DNA of 64,000 nucleotides from Bacteroidota bacterium (GCA_016718035.1 JADKEK010000005.1:1-64000); one strand, 5' to 3'. Counted from the first letter of the stretch, positions 18,328-27,749 are shown. Notes: generated by a model not told the origin, from the sequence alone. Made by a program: numbers and translations.

Positions 18328-20757
18328 TTATTTATTATACATTGTAATAACTTCAAATGAGTATGGTGCCAAAAATACTGCAATCGTATTATCATTTGTA
18401 CTAATACCATTACCAAATTGTGCTTTGTCAGGGTTTTTACTTCCTGAATCTTTTACAATAATAGTTTTTATTTCGGGACTTTTATTAAAGGCTACTATCA
18501 CAACATCGTCCTGGTAGGTGCGTTTATATACATATACCGTTTCACTCACCTCAAGCACTTCAAAATCGCCATATAACAATGCCATGTGCGTGCTGCGGAG
18601 GTTTGTCAGTTTTGTTACCGTGTTTTTAACATCGGTTTCAAATGAAGTAAGGTTGTCGAAACGCATCATTCTGCGATTATCGGGGTCGTTGGCGCCGGGC
18701 ATACCAATTTCATCGCCGTAGTATATAATTGGAATTCCCGGTATGGTCATATTGAATGCATGCAACATTTTGAGTTTAGCATAACCTATTGTGTCGGTAA
18801 CGGTAATATTGCGATTCCAGCCCGCTTCTTTATCGTTTTCATTCCATTTTAAATCACCGCTGGCATAGGATATAAATCGGGCCATATCGTGGTTGCCTGT
18901 AATATTGCCCATTACGTGATGGTAACCATACGCATCAAAAGTTTCATGTAAACTGGTATTTAATCTTTCGAATCCTACTTCATTATTTGCAAATACACTT
19001 CTTGCATCGAAATACAATGGAAAATCAAATTGTGCATTTAATAATCCCGAACCTAAATAAGAGCTGATTAATTCTCGTGACCCAAATGTTTCGCCAATCT
19101 GATAAATATTTCTGTTTTGCGGAATTTCTATTTCTGTTTTTATTTTATACGTGAGCAAACGCCAAAATTCTGTTTCAATATGTTTTGTTGCGTCATGACG
19201 AAATCCGTCGAGATTAAATTCTTTTAACCAATACATGGCACTGTCTGCACAAGCTTCGGCAACAACTGGTTTGCTATGATCAAAGCTCGGCATATAAGGT
19301 TCGAACCATGTGGTAAGTCGGTATTCATCCCAGAGTCGCAAATTTTTTCTTCCGTCGGGTAAATCTAGTTGTGAAAACCATTCGGGATTTGATTTCCATA
19401 AAGGGTGTTCGGCGTGAATATGGTTGGCAACATAATCTAAATAAACACTCATGTTACTATTATGTGCGCCGCTTACAAATTGTTTAAATTCAGTGTTTGT
19501 TCCCAACCTGGTATCTACCTTACTTAATGAAATTGGCCAATAACCATGATATCCGCTAAACCATCGATGCGGTTCAGGAAATTCCTGGTAAGCAGTATAA
19601 GGGTTTTGAAATACCGGTGAAATCCAAAGTGAATTGATACCTAAATTGCTGAAATAACCATCATCAATTTTTTGTTGAATTCCTGCAAGGTCGCCGCCGT
19701 AGTAATTTGCTTGTGGTAATAACTGTGCATCCTGAACCGGCGCATCGTTTAGTTTATTGCCATTATTAAATCTATCTACCATCATAAAATACATAATGGT
19801 GCGCTGGAAATCATCTTTTTCAAGTAATGATGGGTCGGTAATTATTTTTCCGTATTCGAGCGGGATGAGCATGTCGTTAGTTGCGGTTTCGGCGCCTTCG
19901 TAAAAGATGCGGAGGTAGGAGCGGCGTAGGGATTTTGCTTTTTCAGGGATTGAAATTAATAGCTCTTCGTTGTAGCTAATATTGTCTAAAATCCAAACCT
20001 GATCCAACAACACATTATTCCAAAAATATAAAGCCTTTTCAGAATGATTTGTTGTTAAAATAATTTTATGATTTTGCAAATCAGGAGTAGAAATATTTAC
20101 AATATTAGATTGGTCCTTAAGGTTTTGAGAATTTCTTTTTCCCGCAACCAACAACGAATTAAATCCACCAATGCCATTATCAATTTTAACCGGATTATTC
20201 GGGTCCAAAAACCAGCTGCCATCTGCAACAATTTGATATTGGTAACGGCCGGGCGATAATGTTAATTCAGTTTGCCAAATACCATCTTTTAATTCCATAA
20301 AAATGACATTTGGATTCCAGCCGGTGAGGTCGCCAACAATGGAAACTTTAGTATAAGTTTTTCCATTGGGGTTAAATTGAAAAACTACTTTTTCTTTTTT
20401 AGATTTTTTTAGGAGGATATCATAGTTATAGTTATCAGTACTTATTGTTATTGTGCTTAATTCGGGAACGTTGTCTTTTATAATAATTAGGTAGAGTTTC
20501 TTTTTATCGTTGCTCAATCCAAATTCGAAACAGCCAGGTGCCTCAACCGATTTAATTTTTGAAACATCTATAAAATAATCCTCGAGCATCACAATTGTTG
20601 TGTCCAACTCCAGTTGAACGGGTTCTGCCAATCCAAAAATATCGTGTTGTGCTTTGGTGGGGTTGGTGTTGCATATGATGCTAATTAGTAATATGCACTT
20701 AATATAGCCGGGAAGGCGGGGAGAAAGGAAGTTACGGGAGGTGGTTTTAAAAATCAT
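18328..20757 (-). CDS. GH13 amylase with starch-binding N-terminal domain
   Basis: An 809-residue exported enzyme, probably a neopullulanase or cyclomaltodextrinase-like alpha-glucan hydrolase. A CBM48-like module (about 140-215, with GDLTGWNP and GRYQYQIVADGSW) precedes the GH13 barrel. GH13 regions are YLDYVANHIH (I), GFRHDATKH (II), YQIGETFG (III) and ITGNHDMARF (IV). The start overlaps the stop of the GxxExxY gene by 4 nt. Codons for about residues 6-17 are encoded by one arm of the inverted repeat flanking that gene. The natural signal peptide appears to begin at IKCILLISIICN, where an ATT stands in place of an expected ATG. Confidence 0.9.
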   Translation of the reverse strand: MIFKTTSRNFLSPRLPGYIKCILLISIICNTNPTKAQHDIFGLAEPVQLELDTTIVMLEDYFIDVSKIKSVEAPGCFEFGLSNDKKKLYLIIIKDNVPELSTITISTDNYNYDILLKKSKKEKVVFQFNPNGKTYTKVSIVGDLTGWNPNVIFMELKDGIWQTELTLSPGRYQYQIVADGSWFLDPNNPVKIDNGIGGFNSLLVAGKRNSQNLKDQSNIVNISTPDLQNHKIILTTNHSEKALYFWNNVLLDQVWILDNISYNEELLISIPEKAKSLRRSYLRIFYEGAETATNDMLIPLEYGKIITDPSLLEKDDFQRTIMYFMMVDRFNNGNKLNDAPVQDAQLLPQANYYGGDLAGIQQKIDDGYFSNLGINSLWISPVFQNPYTAYQEFPEPHRWFSGYHGYWPISLSKVDTRLGTNTEFKQFVSGAHNSNMSVYLDYVANHIHAEHPLWKSNPEWFSQLDLPDGRKNLRLWDEYRLTTWFEPYMPSFDHSKPVVAEACADSAMYWLKEFNLDGFRHDATKHIETEFWRLLTYKIKTEIEIPQNRNIYQIGETFGSRELISSYLGSGLLNAQFDFPLYFDARSVFANNEVGFERLNTSLHETFDAYGYHHVMGNITGNHDMARFISYASGDLKWNENDKEAGWNRNITVTDTIGYAKLKMLHAFNMTIPGIPIIYYGDEIGMPGANDPDNRRMMRFDNLTSFETDVKNTVTKLTNLRSTHMALLYGDFEVLEVSETVYVYKRTYQDDVVIVAFNKSPEIKTIIVKDSGSKNPDKAQFGNGISTNDNTIAVFLAPYSFEVITMYNK

Positions 20758-21208
20758 TTGTTGTGGTTGAATGAAAAACGGCGTATCCCGTCTTTCATTA
20801 ATGTTACATTAAAATTTAATAAAAATCCGATATTATTACCTGTTAATTTCAGCTGACTTAAAATTTGTGCTTGCCAAATTGGGTGCACTGTTTCAGCAGC
20901 TTTTACTTCTACAATTATACAATCATCTACCAATAAATCCAGTCGCAAGGCATTCTTAATCTCCAAATCCATAAACTTCACCGGCACAATTGTTTGTCTA
21001 ACAACTTTTATACCTTGCTTCATCAAAACATGTGCGATACAAATTTCATACACTTTTTCAAGTAATCCGGGTCCCAAAACACGGTGTACTAAAATCGCCG
21101 CCTCTACAATTTTTTTTGCTAAAAACTGTTCTCTTTCATTTAACTCATATTTATTCATAATTAGTCATTTTTGCCTCCCGTCACTTCCTTTCTCCCCGAC
21201 TTCCCGGC
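20707..21208. mobile_element. Putative mini-element: GxxExxY gene between 35-bp inverted repeats
   Basis: The segments 20707-20741 and 21174-21208 are inverted copies matching at 33 of 35 positions. Both read GCCGGGAAG then CGGGGAGAAAGGAAG from the outside inward, unlike the AT-rich surroundings. They bracket only the GxxExxY gene. The left arm lies inside the open frame of the downstream amylase, immediately before its signal peptide. No target duplication is evident at the outer edges. The unit resembles an intervening-sequence type insertion, but mobility is inferred. Confidence 0.55.
20754..21158 (-). CDS. GxxExxY protein (PD-(D/E)XK nuclease-like fold)
   Basis: A 134-residue protein with the family signature GLLEKVY (Gly31, Glu34, Tyr37). 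It also has a PD-(D/E)XK-type constellation: Asp74 in LRLDLLV, then Glu84 and Lys86 in VEVKA. A conserved IWQAQILSQLKLTG segment follows. The family is widespread and its function is not established; the fold suggests nuclease ancestry. The stop overlaps the amylase start by 4 nt (ATGA). The gene lies inside 35-bp inverted repeats and has no obvious link to starch metabolism, so it is probably a passenger. Confidence 0.88.
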   Translation of the reverse strand: MNKYELNEREQFLAKKIVEAAILVHRVLGPGLLEKVYEICIAHVLMKQGIKVVRQTIVPVKFMDLEIKNALRLDLLVDDCIIVEVKAAETVHPIWQAQILSQLKLTGNNIGFLLNFNVTLMKDGIRRFSFNHNK

Positions 21209-21253
21209 AAAAAAACACTAACTACAAAAAACTCATCAACAAATTTACCACAA

Positions 21254-22402
21254 TCATTTTAAAAACAACCACTCAAACATTTCAAAAAATTCGGCATTCC
21301 AAAACGACTCAGTGTGGCGACCGGTGCTTTGTGTTACGAAACGTGTATTTATGTTTGGATTGTTTTGCTGCAATAAAATATCCAACATTTTTTTGGTATC
21401 ATTCACTACTTCAAATTCCTTACCTTCTAATGCACCTGCTAAAAAATAAATTTGTGTTGGTTGTTGTACAATGGTTGCTTTTACATTTTCATAATTACTT
21501 TCATTTGTCCAAAACGCCGGAGAAAAAACTCCTGCCTTTGAAAACACGTTGTTGTATTTCATCACCATATACATGCTCATAACGCCACCCATACTGCTAC
21601 CTGCAATACCCGTAAATTCGCGCTCCGGCTTGGTTCTATAAGCACTGTCGATAAAGGGTTTTAAGGTATTTACAACAAACTCAGCAAAACCATCACCTTG
21701 TGGTTGTGTAACATATTCTTGAATTGGATACGGTGAATATTCTGCAATACGCTCTTCACCCGCATGATCTATTCCAATGATAATAGCCGGCATTTTATTT
21801 ATCATACACAACGAATCCATTGCTTCATCCACTCCCCATTCTCCGGAATGCGACATCGTTTCATCAAATAAATTTTGTCCATCCAACATATATAATACAG
21901 GATATTTCAAATTATTTTTCTCATAATTACATGGTAATAATATGCGTATGGTTTTTTCTTTATTTAAAGTTTTTGCATATAATTTAATTTTTATAACAGA
22001 CGTATTTTCTTCAGGTTGCCATTTTGGTGCTATGTGTGCAAAACTTTCAATGTTTTCTTCCACTACCATTCCGGGCTTATAAAAACAGGTTCTGTTAGGT
22101 TGTGGCGCTCCGTTTTTTTTCACTTCACCTTTTTCCCAACTGCCACAAGTAAATTTATATTCGAGTGTGTTCAATGTTGAATCAATAACAATTTTTGTCT
22201 GCAACACACCATCTTCCCAAACTAACATCGTACTGCTGTCTGCGGGGTTCCAACCATTAAAATTACCGGCAATAAACATTTTATTAGTAATTGAATCGTG
22301 AAAATCGTTCGCATTTTCTACAATTATGGTGAACTGACTAAATGTATAACTTGAACAAATAATGCTCGATAGCAGCATTAAATATTTTAATTGTTGCATC
22401 AT
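21254..22402 (-). CDS. Esterase D/enterochelin-esterase-like hydrolase with starch-binding-like N domain
   Basis: A 382-residue exported alpha/beta hydrolase. After a signal peptide (to about residue 22) comes a CBM48/CBM20-like beta domain (FIAGNFNGWNP, about 43-52; EYKFTCGSWEKGE). The esterase domain has YMLDGQNLFD, the nucleophile elbow GSSMGG (Ser270) and a late His in GRHTESFW. It overlaps the upstream paralogue by 4 nt, so the two are translationally coupled. The glycan-binding-like domain and the position among amylases suggest de-esterification of a modified alpha-glucan, which is inference. It ends without a sorting domain. Confidence 0.8.
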   Translation of the reverse strand: MMQQLKYLMLLSSIICSSYTFSQFTIIVENANDFHDSITNKMFIAGNFNGWNPADSSTMLVWEDGVLQTKIVIDSTLNTLEYKFTCGSWEKGEVKKNGAPQPNRTCFYKPGMVVEENIESFAHIAPKWQPEENTSVIKIKLYAKTLNKEKTIRILLPCNYEKNNLKYPVLYMLDGQNLFDETMSHSGEWGVDEAMDSLCMINKMPAIIIGIDHAGEERIAEYSPYPIQEYVTQPQGDGFAEFVVNTLKPFIDSAYRTKPEREFTGIAGSSMGGVMSMYMVMKYNNVFSKAGVFSPAFWTNESNYENVKATIVQQPTQIYFLAGALEGKEFEVVNDTKKMLDILLQQNNPNINTRFVTQSTGRHTESFWNAEFFEMFEWLFLK

Positions 22403-23823
22403 AATACCATGAATTTAAATGTATAGTTGAGCTGATTACTTTTCATGGTAAAAATATATGCACCTTTAGGAAGCGTATGGCAATTTATATAATTATGAGC
22501 CAAACCATTTAAACGGATTCTGCCCATTACATCACAAATAACAAAGTCAAAATTATCAATACCTTCAAACAGTATTGTATTAGACTTCCTATCATAATAA
22601 CACTTAATTTGATGTGCGTGGTTCTCTGTTGTTAGTGGAAGCAGGTCTTCAAACAACCATAAATAGCCATCATCGTACTCACGTTTCCAAAACCATTCGC
22701 TGTGCGCCCCATCTGACCTAATTATTGTTATCAGCTCATCTTCGTTAAATCCTTTTAATTGCAATTCATCTGTTATTGTTGTAATATCAGGAACCATATC
22801 CTCATCTTCATTTAATCCCGCAGTGATATAAATTTTAGATGGCAATGTTTTTTCAAATTGCTGCGTAAATATATTTACTGAATCATCAAACCAAAAACTA
22901 GGTGAAAAAATTAAAGCCTTGCCAAATATTTCATCATGTTCTAATGCCATATAATATGATATTAGTCCGCCCAAACTACTTCCTCCAATTACCGTATTTA
23001 ATCTGTCGGGTAATGTGTTATAATTTGCATCTATATATGGCTTTAAAGTACTCACAATAAAGTCGGCAGATAAATCTCCGTCACCGCCACCATATGTAGG
23101 ATGATTCCACGGCGAATACTCATCAATTCTATCTGCCTCTCCATTTGCAACAACAACAACAATAGCTTGTGTATGACCTGCTGCGATTAAAGTTTGCATG
23201 GTGCCGTCAACATCCCATTCACTGATAAAACTAGTTGCAAGGTCAAAAACATTTTGGCCGTCGTGTAAATAAACAACCGGATAACTAATTCCGGAAGTGT
23301 AATAATCAGGAGGCAAATACATCCAAATTCGGCGGGTTCTTGCTAATTGAGGAATCACAAAATCATAGTCTAACTGGATTACATCTCCGGCTATGGTATG
23401 CGTACCAATTTGGTCTTCCCAGTTGGCAACAGTGTATTCTTTTTCAACACCATTTTCAAATATTTCAACCCTATTTGCAACAAAACCACCTTCCAATGTT
23501 GTTTCACCTCTTTCCCAATCACCGCGTGTAAATTTAAATTCAATCTCTTCACCGTTTGTTCCTGATAAATTAATAACATAATTACCATCAAAATCTTTTT
23601 CTAAAGCAAACATGGTATCACCCGGATTCCACGAATTAAAAGTGCCAGCAATAAATACCGAATCCAGTACCGGCATAAAATATTGAGGTATGGAAGTTAC
23701 CCTTATTGTCATTTGTGCAATAAGTTGCGTGCTAAACACAAAAAAAACAACTAAAAAGAGGCAACAATGACTCAACAAGGTTGTTTTCCTTACCACTTTC
23801 CGCGTATCGTTTAACATATTCAT
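22399..23823 (-). CDS. Esterase with starch-binding-like N domain and C-terminal sorting-type domain
   Basis: A 474-residue paralogue of the downstream gene with the same layout. A signal anchor or peptide ends at about residue 37. A CBM-like domain follows (FIAGTFNSWNPGD; EFKFTRGDWERGE). The esterase domain has YLHDGQNVFD, GSSLGG (Ser283) and GAHSEWFW. The last about 70 residues, with FDFVICDVMGRI and LPKGAYIFTMK, resemble a T9SS type A sorting domain, so this copy is probably exported to the surface while its partner stays periplasmic. A minus-strand TATATTTG box (23850-23843) lies 19 nt upstream. Confidence 0.8.
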   Translation of the reverse strand: MNMLNDTRKVVRKTTLLSHCCLFLVVFFVFSTQLIAQMTIRVTSIPQYFMPVLDSVFIAGTFNSWNPGDTMFALEKDFDGNYVINLSGTNGEEIEFKFTRGDWERGETTLEGGFVANRVEIFENGVEKEYTVANWEDQIGTHTIAGDVIQLDYDFVIPQLARTRRIWMYLPPDYYTSGISYPVVYLHDGQNVFDLATSFISEWDVDGTMQTLIAAGHTQAIVVVVANGEADRIDEYSPWNHPTYGGGDGDLSADFIVSTLKPYIDANYNTLPDRLNTVIGGSSLGGLISYYMALEHDEIFGKALIFSPSFWFDDSVNIFTQQFEKTLPSKIYITAGLNEDEDMVPDITTITDELQLKGFNEDELITIIRSDGAHSEWFWKREYDDGYLWLFEDLLPLTTENHAHQIKCYYDRKSNTILFEGIDNFDFVICDVMGRIRLNGLAHNYINCHTLPKGAYIFTMKSNQLNYTFKFMVL

Positions 23824-23824
23824 G

Positions 23825-23850
23825 TATTTTTGTCTACTGCAACAAATATA
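23825..23850. promoter_or_regulatory. Face-to-face -7 boxes for divergent starch genes
   Basis: TATTTTTG on the plus strand (23825-23832) faces TATATTTG on the minus strand (23850-23843), 10 nt apart in a 37-nt intergenic gap. Each box lies 19-28 nt before its own start codon. Predicted transcription starts fall at nearly the same base, so polymerases would compete. No good TTG upstream element was found for either. Confidence 0.5.
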
Positions 23851-23860
23851 GTCAGGTTAT

Positions 23861-26113
23861 ATGAGGAAGCTATTGATTGGTTTTACTGCACTTGGTTTTT
23901 GTTTAGCTTTTTTTTCTACAAAATCTAAAAGTCAAACCCCTGATTTTATGATGCAAGGCTGGTATTGGGACTACCCATTATTTTATACCGGCATTGGCAA
24001 TCAAATTGATTATTTAAATCAGGAAGGTGAACATTTAAAAGATGCAGGATTTACCTATATGTGGTTACCACCATTGGCAAAATCGATATCGGGTTCGTCA
24101 AGCATGGGATATAATGTGCGTGATTACTATGATATTGGCGATTATGGACCTGCTCGTTGGGGCGACAGAGACGGATTTGAGGCGTTAAAAACAACATACA
24201 ACAGCCTGGGAATCAAGATGGTAGCTGATATGATTTATAATCATCGGGATGGCGGAAGCTGGGAATACAATGGCGCGGTTGAAGGATGGATAGAGAACAT
24301 GAATTACACCAAAGTTGCCGCCGGCGATCAGCCGTTTCCGAGCGACAGGTATCAATGTTATTTACCAATTGGTGGGGCAACCGGTAACGGTGCGGGCACT
24401 TATTATTTTAAAATTCGTTCAGCTAGTGAGCATCCCAATTTTTATAGCAAACCTTATCAGGTAATTTTTTGGACCAATACCGTTGCTGCAGATTATGTCA
24501 CAGCACCAACAACTGAAGCAGAACCAAATGGCGGTGGTGATTGTGGTGAAAGTAATAACAGCATTATTTTAGGTAAAAGAAAAAATGCCACAATTGATAA
24601 TAGCGGTTGCAAAACCGATGAATTTGCGCTAACACTTTCAGCAGCAGATTTTAATGCAGCCGGAGATACCATTTGGTTTAAAATGGTAAATACAGGCGGA
24701 GGTGGCCTTGGTGATATGACAGACCATTATGTATATGGATTGTGGAATGGTGCTTTAGGAGCAGATGTTCAATCGCAAATAAAATTTCAAACTGCTACCG
24801 ATTTTACAAATTTACCAAGCGGGCAGGGAGCAATGAATTATCTTAATTTCAAACCCAATGGTAATCCTACTCAACTTGCCGGTGACCAGGATGCATTTTA
24901 TTTTTATTATGATATCGATCAAACTGTAGGTTCAACTAAAGATGTTTTATACGACTACACAAAATATTTATGGACCGACGAGAGCATACGCGGATATCGT
25001 TTAGATGCAGTAAAACATTTTCCCGGTTGGTTTGTCGGCGATTTGTTAGATGATTTACATGACAATGGCATGAACCCGGGAATGGTAGTTGGAGAAAATT
25101 ATGATTTTACACCTGCCGTCTTAAAAGGTTGGTTGGATGATGTAATGTTTAATATGGATGGCGACACAAAAGCTGCTATTAATGTTCGTGTATTTGATTT
25201 TGCGTTGAGAAATAATTTAGAACAGGCCTGTGATGCATTTGGATACGATGTGCGTAATGTATTTAATTCAGGTATAGTTGATGGTGCGGGTGGCAGTGGA
25301 TTTAATGTTGTCACATTCATTAATAATCACGACTTCAGAGATGCAGGGCAGCCGATTGACAACGATCCGATGTTGGCTTATGCATATATTCTTACTAATA
25401 ATAGGCTGGGCATTCCTTGTGTATTTTTTAAAGATTATTATCCATTAAATCTACGCTACCAAATTGATGGTTTAATGGAAGCACACAAACGTTATATTTA
25501 TGGTGCTACTCAGGTAGATTATTTAAGCAGATTTGCTTCACCATATACCGCTAACTATATTTCAGGTGGTGCAAATACCTCATTAATTTACCAGACAAGT
25601 TATGCAGAAAGCGGAAGAGAGGTGGTTGTGGTTATTAATTTTTCTGGCAACACCTTAAAAGTTGACCAAACAATAAACACAGCAAACATTTCCCCCGGTG
25701 ATACTTTAACAGATATTTTTTCAAAAACTGCTTTTCCATTTATTACTGTTCAGGGTGATAATCAAATTTATCTCGAAATTCCGGCGCGCAGTTATGCTGT
25801 TTATGTTGAAGGGGACTTAAGCGATGAACTGATAGATATTTCAACACCGGTAAATATTGAGCAATTAACCAATGCTGTTACTTTCGATGTATTTCCAAAT
25901 CCGGTTGATGACGTATTATATTATCATATAAGCGATAATAATTCATCTAATCAGCAGGTGAATATTTTTGACATGACAGGTAAATTAATTTATTCCACAA
26001 CTTTATCTTCTACAGAAAACACAATATCAACAAAAAATTTAATTTCAGGCACTTATTTAATTCAAATTATCCGTGATGAAGAAATCAGGATAGCAAAATT
26101 CATTAAAAAATAA
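23861..26113 (+). CDS. Secreted GH13 alpha-amylase with T9SS sorting domain
   Basis: A 750-residue alpha-amylase. A signal peptide (about 1-25) is followed by the GH13 barrel with region I MVADMIYNH (about 120-128), region II GYRLDAVKH (Asp382), region III VVGENYD (Glu412) and region IV INNHDF. Some 200 residues (about 135-335) separate regions I and II, far more than the usual B domain. This insert is Gly/Asn/Asp-rich and may bind glucan. The C terminus (about 675-750) is a type A sorting domain starting VFPNPVDD, so the enzyme should be exported by T9SS. The next gene starts 1 nt after the stop. Confidence 0.92.
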   Translation: MRKLLIGFTALGFCLAFFSTKSKSQTPDFMMQGWYWDYPLFYTGIGNQIDYLNQEGEHLKDAGFTYMWLPPLAKSISGSSSMGYNVRDYYDIGDYGPARWGDRDGFEALKTTYNSLGIKMVADMIYNHRDGGSWEYNGAVEGWIENMNYTKVAAGDQPFPSDRYQCYLPIGGATGNGAGTYYFKIRSASEHPNFYSKPYQVIFWTNTVAADYVTAPTTEAEPNGGGDCGESNNSIILGKRKNATIDNSGCKTDEFALTLSAADFNAAGDTIWFKMVNTGGGGLGDMTDHYVYGLWNGALGADVQSQIKFQTATDFTNLPSGQGAMNYLNFKPNGNPTQLAGDQDAFYFYYDIDQTVGSTKDVLYDYTKYLWTDESIRGYRLDAVKHFPGWFVGDLLDDLHDNGMNPGMVVGENYDFTPAVLKGWLDDVMFNMDGDTKAAINVRVFDFALRNNLEQACDAFGYDVRNVFNSGIVDGAGGSGFNVVTFINNHDFRDAGQPIDNDPMLAYAYILTNNRLGIPCVFFKDYYPLNLRYQIDGLMEAHKRYIYGATQVDYLSRFASPYTANYISGGANTSLIYQTSYAESGREVVVVINFSGNTLKVDQTINTANISPGDTLTDIFSKTAFPFITVQGDNQIYLEIPARSYAVYVEGDLSDELIDISTPVNIEQLTNAVTFDVFPNPVDDVLYYHISDNNSSNQQVNIFDMTGKLIYSTTLSSTENTISTKNLISGTYLIQIIRDEEIRIAKFIKK

Positions 26114-26114
26114 C

Positions 26115-27749
26115 ATGAGTACAGAACAATCAACATCCATTTTTGCAGGAATATTTCCTTCAGCAGATCAAATTCCCGAAAATGCAAAATTGGATTTACC
26201 CATAAAACAATCGCAATATTTAATCAATGGTGAATTCAGAACATGGAACGGGACCTTTACAAAAATTTATTCCCCTGTTTATCTGAAAAACGCCGATAAT
26301 TTCGAACAGGTGCTTGTTGGTGAAATTCCACATTACACTGTTGAAGAGGCAATGAGCGCTTTACATGCTGCCGTAAAGGCGTATGACTTAGGTCGCGGCG
26401 AATGGCCTACCATGCCTGTGAAAAAGCGGATTGGCTGTTTAATTAATTTCACTGAAAAAATGAAAACAAAACGCGAAGAAGTTGTGCGTTTGTTAATGTG
26501 GGAAATTGGGAAATCGCGCGCCGATTCTGAAAAAGAATTTGACAGAACAGTTCAATATATTTATGATACAATAGATGCATTAAAAGAATTGGACCGCACC
26601 ACTTCTAAAATTCAAAAAGAAGAAGGTATTTATGCACAAATTCGCAGAGGTCCACTAGGTGTTGTGTTATGTATGGGGCCATACAACTATCCTTTAAATG
26701 AAACATTTAGCACTTTAATTCCCGCATTAATTATGGGGAATAGCATTTTATTTAAACCTGCAAAATATGGTGTATTATTAATTAATCCTTTGCAGGAATG
26801 TTTCCGCGATAGTTTTCCAGCCGGTGTTGTAAATATGTTATATGGAGATGGAAAAGAAATTATTACACCAATTATGGAATCAGGCAAAGTAGATGTATTT
26901 GCATTTATTGGTACAAGTCGTGTTGCCAATATAATTCGCAAATCGCATCCGAAACCAAATAGATTACGTGCATGTTTGGGACTTGAAGCAAAAAATCCTG
27001 CAATTATTTTACCCGATGCCGATTTGGAAATTGCTGCGAGCGAATGTATTACCGGAAGCTTATCGTTTAACGGTCAGCGCTGTACGGCATTAAAAATGAT
27101 TTTTGTGCATGAAAGTATTGCCGTTCCGTTTATGGATTTATATAAACAAAAATTAGCGGCTTTAAAATACGGTATGCCATGGAGCGAAAAGGTAATGTTA
27201 ACTCCCCTACCGGAAGATAATAAACCGGCTTATTTAAAAGGATTAATTGATGATGCAAAATCGTACGGTGCACAAATAATTAACGAGCATGGTGGCGATA
27301 ATTTTTTAAGCTTTAATTATCCCGCAGTATTATTTCCCGCAAATGAAAAAATGCGTGTTTGGCATGAAGAACAATTTGGTCCGGTAATTCCTATCGCCAC
27401 ATTTAGCGACATTAATGAGCCGATTACTTATATCCAGAACAGCAACTACGGTCAGCAGGTGGCAGTATTTGGCACCGACCACGATAAAATGGCTAAACTA
27501 ATTGACCCGCTTGTCAATCAGGTTTGTCGCGTAAACATTAACTCACAATGTCAGCGCGGCCCGGATAAATATCCATTTAATGGAAGAAAAGATTCGGCAG
27601 AAGGCACATTGAGTGTGCAGGATGCATTACGTGTTTTCAGTATACGGACAACGGTTGCTTTCAAAGATTCGGCAATCAACCGCGATATGGTAAACGACAT
27701 TTTAGAAAACCGGAAATCGAATTTCCTTTCAACAGATTATATATTGTAA
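26115..27749 (+). CDS. gapN: NADP-dependent glyceraldehyde-3-phosphate dehydrogenase (GapN-like)
   Basis: A 544-residue aldehyde dehydrogenase. Catalytic residues are Asn191 (GPYNYPLNE), Glu291 (LGLEAKNPA) and Cys323 (FNGQRCTALK). The RCTA context after the cysteine is characteristic of non-phosphorylating GapN, which converts glyceraldehyde-3-phosphate directly to 3-phosphoglycerate with NADPH formation. Many other aldehyde dehydrogenases lack this context. The N terminus is about 60 residues longer than a typical GapN. It follows the amylase by 1 nt and precedes malQ by 28 nt, which places it in starch catabolism. Exact substrate is inferred from motifs. Confidence 0.82.
   Translation: MSTEQSTSIFAGIFPSADQIPENAKLDLPIKQSQYLINGEFRTWNGTFTKIYSPVYLKNADNFEQVLVGEIPHYTVEEAMSALHAAVKAYDLGRGEWPTMPVKKRIGCLINFTEKMKTKREEVVRLLMWEIGKSRADSEKEFDRTVQYIYDTIDALKELDRTTSKIQKEEGIYAQIRRGPLGVVLCMGPYNYPLNETFSTLIPALIMGNSILFKPAKYGVLLINPLQECFRDSFPAGVVNMLYGDGKEIITPIMESGKVDVFAFIGTSRVANIIRKSHPKPNRLRACLGLEAKNPAIILPDADLEIAASECITGSLSFNGQRCTALKMIFVHESIAVPFMDLYKQKLAALKYGMPWSEKVMLTPLPEDNKPAYLKGLIDDAKSYGAQIINEHGGDNFLSFNYPAVLFPANEKMRVWHEEQFGPVIPIATFSDINEPITYIQNSNYGQQVAVFGTDHDKMAKLIDPLVNQVCRVNINSQCQRGPDKYPFNGRKDSAEGTLSVQDALRVFSIRTTVAFKDSAINRDMVNDILENRKSNFLSTDYIL

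Noticed and set aside
18318..18416. N-terminal extension of the amylase at 17001-18317
   Set aside because: It would overlap the upstream amylase by almost 90 nt, while a perfect signal peptide begins at 18317.
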